64,000 bases of DNA from the NCBI GenBank assembly GCA_025093555.1, contig JAIWNF010000039.1:62001-126000 (forward strand), read 5' to 3'. The translations under genes were made by a program, and so were the position numbers. This document shows positions 48,691 through 58,688 of the stretch, piece by piece. Every line of letters begins with the position of its first letter. Within the stretch, counting starts at the first letter, position 1. This DNA is from Circinella umbellata. Taxonomy: Eukaryota; Mucoromycota; Mucoromycetes; Mucorales; Lichtheimiaceae. The notes beneath the pieces are model-generated. The model did no database searches and had not been told where the DNA came from. It saw only the letters and a program-made list of their open reading frames with translations.

Positions 48691-50406
48691 TCAGAGGGGA
48701 ATCAACACAGACCGAGCTCGAACGCTCTTCAAAAGAACGGAGCTGCCAATGAGCAGATTCAGATGCATTAGGTGATCCTTTTTGTTTTTGTTTTTGTTTG
48801 TGCGCTTCTTTTTGTCTTTGTATTTTTGAATGATGATGATGGTTGTGATGATGTTCTCCTTGTTGTTGTTGGTGCCGGTGCCGATCCTGGTGATGTTGTA
48901 ATTGTAATTGTAATTGTAATTGTAATTGTAATTGTAATTGTTGTTGGTCTTGTTGCTGTTGTTCTGTATCTCTTTGTTTAGAATAAGAAGTAGTTCGAAA
49001 TGTATCAAATACAGTAACAAAATACTCTTTTAATTTGAAAGCTGTAGACGATGATGATGGTGTTTAGCCATTATCTTGTTGAGGAGGACCAGTAGTAAAA
49101 ACGCAATTAGTATAAAGAGCACATTGGATATCAAAATTCGTCTTGTCGCTAACACGGTTATAGATTGATAACGAAGAGGTGAGCATTTCATCTGGATGGG
49201 TTCCAAGTCCGTCTTTTCCTTCTGATTCCACTAAATTAAGCATTTTAATTCGTAACTTGGCGAAAGAAATAACATGAATATTTTTAGCATAGTCGTTACC
49301 AGATGCCGATGCAATAACTATGAGGCGCTTTTCAGCCATATCAAAAATACTATCGTCTTGGTACTTGAAATTAAGCTTCTGAAGAACGTCACGTTTGGTA
49401 CATAATTTGGTTGTTGGTTTGATAGAGCAAGACTAGGAGTATCCCATTTAATTTCCATAATTCGCATGACATCCAAACATCCTTTGTAAACTAATAAGTC
49501 ACTATCGGAAGAGATAATAGCTGTTTAATTTTGTGGCAATGGCAACATCGAAGCCAGCTTGATAATCATGCCATCTGATTCATAAGGTGCTTGGTAATAA
49601 TAAACAGCGGGTAGAAAATCTGCTAGTAGATCAAATCTTTGATAAGTTTTCTTTAGAATTTAAAAAAAGGGTCATAAAATATGGGTCCACTACTAAAAAC
49701 GTATATACTTTTTTGACTTATTTTTTTTTCTTTCTTTTGTATATCGTGCACTTGTTTCTTTTATTTTATTTGTTTTTCTATTAGGTACGCTAATAATATA
49801 AGATTAGACCTACTTCAATAATAGCAGTCTTTATATCCGATGTAAAACGTACAGCACTTTTTGCTGCTGCTATGAAATCTTTGTTTTTGATACCACGCGA
49901 CTTGTATAGTTCCTTTGCCTCCTTGAATTTACTTGTTACGTATTGGTCGCGCTGATCATATGTTTCGGATTTTATCGGCAGGCTTTCCCCATCAAGAACC
50001 AATATAATAGAAACGTGGCATAGGATGACCGGTAACGGGGTTAAAATAGAGATTGAGGCAGCATCTAATGATATCCGCGACGATTCCAGCAGCGACTTTT
50101 TGTGTATTATCATTTATAACATCTTGGGTAGCTGTGGAAAAAGGTAAAAAAATAAATTCATGTATATGAAAATTAATATTTATTTAAGATACACAAATAA
50201 AATGTGTTATGACCTTATTACCATTTTCAAATTGAGGCTTTAAAAGATCTACAGCCCGCTTGCGTAAACCCAAAAAAAAAAAAAAGATTGACATAAATTA
50301 ATAAATACGTGGTTTACATTATTTGAATCCAAATGCTGCTTTGAATTATCATTAGAATGAAACACATTTTTTGATTGAAGTGTATTATGAATGTTCTTGA
50401 CAGCCA
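48691..50406 (-). pseudogene. XPG/FEN1-family nuclease plus Q/H-rich linker, degraded, in line with Fanzor
   Basis: Minus strand, immediately upstream of the Fanzor relic. It starts MAVKNIHNTLQ at 50406. A canonical intron (GTAATAAGG to TTTCCACAG, about 50225-50133) precedes TQDVINDNTQKVAAGIVADI, YFNPVTGHP and, after a frame change, LVLDGESLPIKSETYDQRDQ. This is an XPG-N-like pattern with its acidic Asp. Next is an XPG-I-like pattern in two frames: YYYQAPYESDG with FDVAIATKL, then AIISSDSDLLVYKGCLDVMR. The FEN1-type Asp/helix-hairpin-helix region follows as RLIVIASASGNDYAKNIHVI. After a TAA (49064-49066) the same frame runs through TFRTTSYSKQRDTEQQQQ, a (QL)n/HHQ/KQKQ linker, and toward the Fanzor part. 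Family call is from spacing of acidic motifs; function is lost or doubtful. Confidence 0.65.
48897..48940. repeat. (TAATTG)n coding microsatellite (Gln-Leu repeat in linker)
   Basis: About seven copies of a hexamer that, read on the minus strand, encodes alternating Gln-Leu inside the linker between the XPG-like and Fanzor-like parts. It keeps the reading frame, as expected for hexamer change. Confidence 0.85.
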
Positions 50407-50705
50407 TAAAATATATTTATAATTAAAAAAAAATCTATATAAAATATGAATGAATTATTAATTTTCTTTATAAAATACATTTATTATGTTTAAAAAAAAA
50501 TTAGTTTAATAACAATACCTAAAAAAATGAATAGAAATGAATAGAGAATAATAAAAAAATATAAAATTTGTAAGTTTAAGTTAGTATACTATATGAGTAT
50601 TATGTATGTAGTTAATAAAAACGAGGAGTAATATGTAAATGTTGTAGAATTTCTTTTGAATTATTGTTTTGTGTGTGAGAGAGAGTGAGTGAGAGAGAGT
50701 GCGAG

Positions 50706-50826
<121 letters not shown>

Positions 50827-51099
50827 AGTCTGAGAGAAATAGAGTGTTAATGACAAAGTCATTGATAAAAAAAATTCAAAGGAGATAAAGCAAAAGGAAT
50901 TCCCAACAGCGGGTGTATACAATTCTATTTATACCCCACGTTTTGCTTTGTGATAGGGAAAGGCTGTTGTTATCATTATGTCAGTGTACTTTTTAACAAT
51001 GAACCAATCGGAACGCATACATTGGATAAATAAAAAAGGGGGTGTTTCTTTTTTCTATTGAATGAAATAATGATTACTCTATTCTTTATACGTACTTCA

Positions 51100-51100
51100 C

Positions 51101-51146
<46 letters not shown>
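51100..51146. repeat. (ATT)n trinucleotide repeat
   Basis: About 14-15 uninterrupted ATT units in non-coding DNA between the nuclease relic and PEX3. Confidence 0.95.
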
Positions 51147-51894
51147 ATGATGGTATCATTTGAATGGCGAAAGCTTGATCTTTCTTTTGATATAATTTTT
51201 ATTTTATTCTTTGTTCAATAATTTAATGCTTGTAGTATTCAATTTCAAAATAAAAAGTGATAGAAGATTATTTGACATGACGTTATATCAAGATGTTGTT
51301 ATAATTGGTTTTTGTTGCTTACAGCATTAAGCAGTAAAGAGAGCACATTCTTTATATTGATGAACGCATGATTTCCGATTGTTACACAGAACATTACTTG
51401 AGCATAATGAATATAGAGCAGATGTAAAAGACCATGGCATCTTTTTTTTTCTGCTTCCCGCTCCTTGATTGATGATGCATAATAACAATATTTGGGGGAA
51501 AAGTGAACCATTTTTTTTGTTGAGTAAGGAACATTGACATCATTACATTAGTTTCCGCGTCTTTGATAGAAACAAAGGTAATGGTTTATGCATAAGCACA
51601 CGTATATTGATTAATATCGATTGATGTAGTACAAAGAGAATGTCATCAGAAAGTGAAAAAAAATATACTCTCTTATGATTATAAGGATAAGAAATTACTA
51701 TAGTAATAATGAAAAAGTAAGTAAGTAGGTATGGGTAGACATGGATTTCTTAGAGGAAGAAAAATAATGAACATATTTTGACAATATTTGCCTGTCATTG
51801 TGAAGATTATACTATACTATACGTGGAAAACAACAATTGATAAGCACCCGTGGTCACACTCTTTATTGACAATACATAAAAAAATAAATTAATC

Positions 51895-52200
51895 AGGTCC
51901 CAGCGAAGATCCATAATAACCCAAAGAGGGTTATTCCCTTCAGGCTCACAATAAAAGATGGTGCCCTATGTGCGAGTCCAAACTGACCAGCGAACTGGAC
52001 AGGTGGTACCGAAGTACTTTGTCTGCAAATTATAATTAACAACTTCAGCCAATGGTAATAGCCCATTAACTTTCACATCCGCACTTTAACGACTGGTTGT
52101 GATTGCTCCAAAAACCCTGAGGCACCAACTAAAGGGCACGCTTTTGGCGAGTCGGTGTTTCGTGATCTGAACAAAGGGCCGTCTCGAAAATAATGCTATT
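51895..52200. other. G/C-richer unassigned block
   Basis: Within very AT-rich surroundings this 300-bp block has balanced composition and internal complementary pieces, such as AATAACCC followed by GGGTTATT at about 51914-51933. On the minus strand fragments read TKYFGTTCPVRWSVWT and GTIFYCEPEGNNPLWVIMDL with a stop between. It may be a coding relic, a repeat or a structured RNA gene. I could not match it to a known RNA or protein. Confidence 0.35.
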
Positions 52201-52683
52201 CAACCTATTAACCCTTCATATCAAAATAGCTTATTTAATTAGACTATATTCGAACAATAAATAATAAGTAGATTCAGTTATTATAATAAACTGTATCATG
52301 TTACTTTCTATTCAAATGTATTATTTTGACTATATAATAATTTATTGTTTGATTTTCCTCGGGTACAACTTTATGCATCACCTATTTTATTACGCATATA
52401 GTATTTTTTTTTGAGGAGAGGAGAATGAAACAATAATATAACTTGTCCTCTTCGCATTAAAGTCAAATCGATTTGTCTTGTTCTTATTCTTGCTATTCAC
52501 ATCAAATAACTCTTAACTCTCATATTAACATCATTATTGTCATTACAGCAACAAGAACTCATTTTTTGATATAAAGTAATTTATACACACATCTATTTAG
52601 TAATTATAATTAATAATAATAAGAAAGGAAGGAAGGAAGACAGGAAGGAAGAGGGAGAGAGGGAGAGAGAGAGAGTTATTATA

Positions 52684-54656
52684 TTAATTTTGAGAGATTT
52701 CTTCACCATATTGAGTATAAATCATAGCAGAAAAAGCTTGAAGTTCTTTAATATATGCAAATGCCTAAAAATGAAATAAAAAAGTGGTATATTTCAATCA
52801 AAAGTCTTCTTTTTTTTAATCTATAATCTATAGTACTTACATTCAAATATTCGTTACCAGCAATAACTAAATGAGCTTGTCTACTAATAGCTGGAAGTAA
52901 ATTGGCTAATGTCACTTTTTTAACTTTATTTACTGGTTCATCATCATTTACTTCTTGAATCTTTGCCATTGAGAAATCCATTGTAGCAGTTGCTGGTAAT
53001 AAAGCTTTACCAAATGCTTGATGATCGAAGATAGCAAATACTTCATCTAAACATGATTGAAGAACAGCAAAGAAATCGGGACTATAATAAACATAATTTT
53101 AGTTTTATATTTCTTTACGTTACCCTTTTATATTATTACCTGTCAATATAATCTTTTGTTTCATCAAGTAATCGTTTAAGAGTAATATTATTATTATTGT
53201 TTTCATTATCATTCGTCTTTAGATAATCTGCATCAAAACCAGTTTGAAGCAAGAATTCTTGAACTTCTGCATCAGTTTCAGGAAGCATCCATGTTCGGAA
53301 ACTAAAAACGTTATTTATTGTTGTTTAGAAAAGCCAATTTCATGCACTTCCCAACCCAAGAACCCATTTTCTTTTACCTAATTGGAGTAGTTCCATCCCT
53401 TTCATATTCAATTCTTTGTCTTAATTTAGTTACAATTTCTTCAGCGTCTTCATATTTGAAAATTCGCTTGAGAGAAACACTAGATTTTTTTAAAATCATT
53501 TCAAATGAGTATTGTTATAAGTTTAATCTCCATCCCTCGTTCTACTAAAAAATAAAAACAGAGTTCACCTTCCAACAACTTCATCTACTGCTTCTTTTAC
53601 GCGTTCAGCACATTTTCTCCATCCACGATGAAGTAACCACCAACTTGCACTAAGGAACATACGTTCAGTTTGTGGATCCAAAAATCCACCTTCTGGTTCT
53701 TCATCAGCATGTTGTAAACGAATGGTAGGTTCACTACGATTCAATACAGAAACAGACCATACATAAGTAAAACGACCCAATAAGTTCAATTGAATATGTG
53801 TCAATAATGTCAAAAGTGTAACAGAATAAATAGAAGTATAAGTTCTTGTGAAACCTAATTAAAATGTGTCAATAATAAAAATTCTTTTTGTTCTTCAATT
53901 CCTCCCTTTCTCCCCCAAAAAAAAAGAATACATACTTGAAGCCTTAATTTCTTCCCATAATAAATATTTTGCTTTTTTATCCAAGATACCTTCCAATATC
54001 TTGGATTGGGTATCCTCATTATCAGCTAATGTTGCAGTAGATGCACCAAGACTACCAACACTATTTTCTAGTTCAGGCTTTTCTTCAGTCAATGGACCAT
54101 TCGTTTGTACTTTTGTATTATTATCCTCATCATTTTCATCATTTTCATTTCTTTGTTCTCCTTCTACTTCTTCAGCTTTAGTCTTAGCTTCAGCAGCTTC
54201 AGCTTCTTCTTTTTCCCTTTGTTGCTGTTCTAATTGTCTTTTTAATTGTTCTTCTTTCTTTTCAAGTTTACGAGATTCCTGTAATTTTGCCCAAGCTGCT
54301 TCAATATTCATCTCAACCAAGATTTGATCACTCAATGTGGGTAAAAGTGATAAAACAGTGAATACACAATCATTTTGGTTTTGTTGAAATCGTCGTTTAA
54401 GACTATAAATATGTGGGAATCGATGAGTGTTATTCTTTTCCAATGGGTAGTTAAGTTTATTGCATAATAATAATAATGAAACTTGCTATTACTTTTCTTT
54501 TGCTACTCTTTCAGTCATTGCTTTTTCTTGAAGATCGCGAAGTTTACCAGTTGCATAACGACCTAGTAAATAACTACCACCACCAATAGCAGCTGTGATG
54601 AAAAGACCTTTACGATGTCGTTTTGTGTAATCTTTTACTGATTGAAAAAAAGGCAT
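52684..54656 (-). CDS. PEX3: Peroxisomal biogenesis factor 3 (PEX3)
   Basis: Peroxisomal membrane anchor for Pex19 that inserts membrane proteins. The start at 54656 gives MPFFQSVKDYTKRHRKGLFI followed by the single membrane segment TAAIGGGSYLLGRYATGKLR, the typical Pex3 N-terminus, and DLQEKAMTERVAKEK. The next exon reads RRFQQNQNDCVFTVLSLLPT and LSDQILVEMNIEAAWAKLQE (Pex19-binding region in the family), then a charged coiled coil of KKEEQLKRQLEQQQREK type. A species-specific acidic, Asn-rich insert follows, then AKYLLWEEIKASS, SVTLLTLLTHIQLNLLGRFT, ERMFLSASWWLLHRGWRKCA, FRTWMLPETDAEVQEFLLQT and the ending IYTQYGEEISQN. About seven exons. Identification is firm from the N-terminus and the LTLLTHIQLNLLGR block. 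Confidence 0.93.
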
Positions 54657-55242
54657 TCTTCTTTGGTTTCTTTTTAAAAGTACTTGTATTAATTATATAA
54701 TATGAAAGAAAAGAAGAAATATAATCATATATGTTCTCTCGTCCCCCCCACAGTTTGCGGGGACTGAGCCTATAATTTCTCAACTTTTTTTTTTATTTTC
54801 ATATGACATAATGTAAATTCATTATCAAATTGGAAATAGGGTCACGATCTGAATTCGCCTTATATATATATATCTTTCTTACCTGTCATTTTTTTTTACC
54901 TAGTTAATATTATCCTTCATATATATCATCATTCATTTAAAAAGAAACATGAATATTGTTTGGTGACCGTATACATATGTAACAATTGAATATAATGCAT
55001 AAATTTCCACCATATTTGGCAATGATAAAAAAAATAAGTAAAAAGAAACATACGTGCGCCTTAATGATTTTTTTTTCTTTAAAAAAAAAAGAGTGTCTCT
55101 CGGATATCGGATATATATCAAACATTGTTGATTTGTAATTAATAGTATGATGAACTCCGTTCATTACCGAAAAAAAAAAATTGCAGATGATGGAACTCTG
55201 TTGTTGTCAATGACAACCTTCTTGTTACTAGGTTTTAAATTA
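54657..55242. other. PEX3 promoter region up to the inverted-repeat element
   Basis: 586 bp, AT-rich, with a CCCCCC tract near 54744-54750 and T-runs. It contains the PEX3 5' leader on the minus strand. No other gene was seen. Confidence 0.45.
55235..55242. repeat. Target-site duplication, left copy (TTAAATTA)
   Basis: The same octamer borders the right end at 56652-56659. Both copies abut the terminal G of the inverted repeats. Confidence 0.8.
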
Positions 55243-56651
55243 GGGAATGACTACGGGCGCGCCAAAAATTGATAGTCAGACGAGGGGCGCGCCAATTCTG
55301 AGCCGGCACTTTAGTAACATGGCGCGCCCTTCGTCTGTTTTACTTTGCTTCCTCTTGTTCAAGTTTGCTATATGAAACATATCTTATTCAAACTGAATTT
55401 TCTCTACTTTAAATAAAAGAATTACGAATAAAAATATGACAGTCCGGTTGAATCATCATCATTCTTCAGTTGAATACTTTTTGATAATAAAAATATCAAG
55501 CCATTTGAAAAACTATCAAAGATATACATATTAATTTCTTTTTAATCTATTATATCCAATGGGTCAAATTAAATTAAGAATTAATTCATATAAAGTAAAA
55601 AATCATATTCAATTTTTATTTTTACCTTCAAAGGTTTTAGTAATAACATATTGAAATATTTATGCAATGGAAATATTGTACAAATATTAATAATAGAAGG
55701 TGTTGTACATATTAATATAAGCTTGCTATTATGGGATCCATGGACCAGCAGGATTCTTTAACATAGGTTCATTACAAAAAACAATAACATTTGAAGACTA
55801 TGCCGCTATCTTTCATACAAAGTGTTCTTGTTCTTGACTCATTCAACAAGACTACACCAATATTTCATATGAGGATGCAATAGAATTCTTGTTTAAGAAT
55901 CAAAATCTTGACTCTAGAGTTTACGATCAGCCACAAGACGAAAATTATACCTTTAAAAGAGATTTCTAGAAGCTATTGTTATTCATATTTAATATGATTG
56001 ATTTGATTTTTTTTTATCGCTTTGTATTATTATGTATATTTATGTCATCTTTTTTTTTCGTTATACTACGTATGACCCAATTTCTTTCTTCTTCCCTATT
56101 TATATGGTACTCTCTTATTTGGTAATTTATATTATACAGATTATTCCTTTATCCTACGTAATAAATGTTGATACGTGATCTTTTTTTAAGCTGTTCCTAT
56201 AGCCCACCCATTCTTCTATATTATAATTCATATGTCCTTTTCTTATAATTTCGTTTATTTATAGCACAAGCATTATATAGTACGTATTATAGTTATATGC
56301 CTACAATTGGTGCCATTTTTGATCTATGTCATACTGCTTCGCTCCTTTGCTATTGGCTTCTTTGTATAGTTACAGAAGTATACGTATTGCATTCTTTTAT
56401 AACTTTTTGCTTCAGTGATTTTTGAGTATATTTTATGGCGTAGAAATAGAAAGAAACTCTATGTTTAATTGGCACAATACGTTAAATATATTGTTAATAA
56501 ATATTGTAGAGACTGTGAATATTTTGAATAAGTGAAGAAAAAGGGTAGATGAAGGGTAGACGAAGGGCGCGCCATGTTACTAAGATGCCTGTTCAAAATT
56601 GGCGCGCCCCTCGTCTGACTATCAACTTTTGGCGCGCCCGTAGTCATCCCC
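55243..56651. mobile_element. 1.4-kb non-autonomous DNA transposon with about 95-bp GGCGCGCC-rich inverted repeats
   Basis: The left end (from 55243) reads GGGAATGACTACGGGCGCGC and continues through TTGATAGTCAGACGAGG, GGCGCGCCAATT, TTAGTAACATGGCGCGCC and CTTCGTCT to about 55339. The right end (about 56556-56651), read as reverse complement, begins GGGGATGACTACGGGCGCGC and repeats the same blocks with few differences. TTAAATTA sits directly outside both ends (55235-55242 and 56652-56659), a perfect 8-bp target duplication. Each inverted repeat holds three GGCGCGCC palindromes, striking in AT-rich DNA. Long repeats with an 8-bp duplication suggest a Mutator-like or other DNA transposon; the superfamily is uncertain. 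The interior lacks a transposase but has a coding-like relic. Confidence 0.88.
55735..55970 (+). pseudogene. Coding-like relic inside the inverted-repeat element
   Basis: One frame reads HGPAGFFNIGSLQKTITFED, then YAAIFHTKCSCS, a stop, and in the same frame LIQQDYTNISYEDAIEFLFK and NQNLDSRVYDQPQDENYTFK before a second stop. Amino-acid composition is protein-like and the first stop is the only interruption. It could be a remnant of the element's own protein or a captured host exon. I do not recognise the family. Confidence 0.4.
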
Positions 56652-58638
56652 TTAAATTAAACTATAAAATATTAACTTTTACTTTTAACAAGTTTAAAAA
56701 ATTCGGTCACAAAAAAAAAAGCATACTTATCTTATCTTTGGTAACAAAATCAAAAAATAGAATTTGCTTTTACAAATTAGTTAGCAGCTGCCCTCTTCTT
56801 TGAATTAATACGTATTATAAAATGAGGAGCGTCGTGAGAGATCCAATGTTTAATACTTTGAAGGATTCCATGTCTATTTATATATAAAATTAAACAATGA
56901 AAGAAAAATAAAAGAGTAATAGCTGCCAAGTTGAAAAGATCAGTACGCCCAAAAATTAAAGAGAGTGTAAGATAGAAATCTGACGCAGTCCCAGATAATA
57001 AATGCATATAGAACGCAATATTTATGTATAGATAGGATGGGACGAGTCTCTTTTTTCGTTCGAATATATATTATGGGGTGGTATTTCAGCGGAGCGAACA
57101 AAAAAAAAGGGTGAATTTTTAAACCATACATATTACATTTCGTTGGAGTTGTGTCCTAGAATACACAATTAGTACGTAAGACTCTAAAAAAAATTCTTTA
57201 ATTGATCGCTTTATCTATTTTTATTTTTTATTTCTTTGGAAAAATCAATTGGTATGCTTTAGATTATAACATACTTTTTCTTTATTCGTTAAATTTCTTA
57301 TTACAACGACCATCATGTACTTAATTTCTTTTTCTTTTTTTCATAGAAAACAAGAGAATAAATTAATTACATGAATACGGTGAGAACTTGTTATTTTATT
57401 TAATGTCTCCTGTTAAACACAGCGCCAAGTTTGGCGTATTTGTTTGAGACAGCTCATACATGTATGTAAAGAAAAAAAAATAAAAATCCTGATGGGATGG
57501 CAAGGGAAAAAGACAAAGAGGTTAGCGGAGAGGGATTGGATAAGTTCAGAAAAAAAAAATCGGCGTTAAACGTTTGCTATTGGCAGGTGCATTCTTATGT
57601 GGGAGAAATCAACTGCATGAATATGTCATGCATTCTTATGTAGTACTGATAGTTTAGACCTTTACTGACTTTAATATTTATAAAATACACATGCATAATA
57701 TAAATGTATATAAGAGTACTATACGCCAATGACATTTATTTGCGCAGGCTATCTCGAATGAAAAATATATACATAGCGCGCCCTAACCGTTGATATTATT
57801 TTCTTAATATGGTTATAGTATAAGAAGTTTATTAACTACCTTCGATTCGTTTCTTTTTTCTTACATTATTTCTTTTATTATTACGTATTATGATTCCCAA
57901 AGTCGTGGGGGGATGAAGTTTACTTTGTTTATGTATACGTACTACTGATAAACATTTATTATATTTCTGTATAATATTTTTGTTTGTTATGACGATCATT
58001 TTACATCGGTAACTTTCCTTAATAAATAAAATAAAATACATAACGTACATAAAAAATAATGTAAGTAATAAACGAAGATGTAGAAGGGGGAGAAGGGGGG
58101 AAACTAACATGGCGAGTTATTTAGGAAATTGACTCTCTAACTTACTCATTTTGAAAAAAAAATTACTGTACAACCGATTTTTTTTAAATAAATGACATAT
58201 AACATATATGTTAATAGTAAGATATTCTAAAAAGTCTACTAGTCAACTTTACATGGAATATAGATAGATAGCGTGTGTATGGACGTATGTAGATGTGCAT
58301 GACACATTTTGTTGATCGATATGGATCTACTAGTAAATATATCTGTGTTAAATTGGTTTGAGCAAGGTCGTACTTCAAATTTTCTTTTCCTAATTCCACC
58401 CTTTTCCCTATGATCGGGGAAACGGTGAAGGAAAGCAACAGATCTTTTATCCATATATATACTAATATGTTCTAAAAGCAGTTGTTATTCTATGTTTTAT
58501 CATATGTATGAGAAAAAAAACTCCTTTAAATAATATATTATGGCTATATATAACAGCTATAACAATAGAAAAGTAAATAAAATAAAAGAATAAACTAACC
58601 AACTACAGCGTCACCCTTCTTCTTTATATATATGAATC
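56652..58638. other. Gene-free 2.0-kb region upstream of the laccase
   Basis: AT-rich. A lone AGCGCGCCCTAAC at about 57775-57787 resembles the core of the nearby element's ends and may be a trace of another copy. A 10-bp string, TGCATTCTTA, is repeated at about 57589 and 57628. The last 100 bp before 58639 contain a TATATATATA run, the probable core promoter of the oxidase gene. Confidence 0.4.
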
Positions 58639-58688
58639 ATGTGGACCTTCCATTATTTTTTATTACTTTATATATTAACAGCTACTAG
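58632..58688 (+). promoter_or_regulatory. Short upstream ORF overlapping the laccase start
   Basis: An ATG at 58632, seven bases before the laccase ATG and out of frame, opens an 18-codon frame (MNHVDLPLFFITLYINSY, then TAG) that overlaps the signal-peptide region of the main gene. If it lies in the mRNA leader it would be read first by scanning ribosomes and could lower translation of the main frame. Confidence 0.4.

Noticed and set aside
48691..49020. Asn-Tyr-rich minus-strand and Val-Ile-rich plus-strand frames
   Set aside because: Other-frame readings of the (TAATTG)n repeat. The frame giving Gln-Leu continues the neighbouring nuclease sequence and is the likely original one.
45135..50406. 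Stop-codon reassignment to Gln to explain TAA/TAG before CAA
   Set aside because: Intact genes in the window use TAA, TAG and TGA as normal stops, and the locus also has frameshifts, so decay is the simpler reading.
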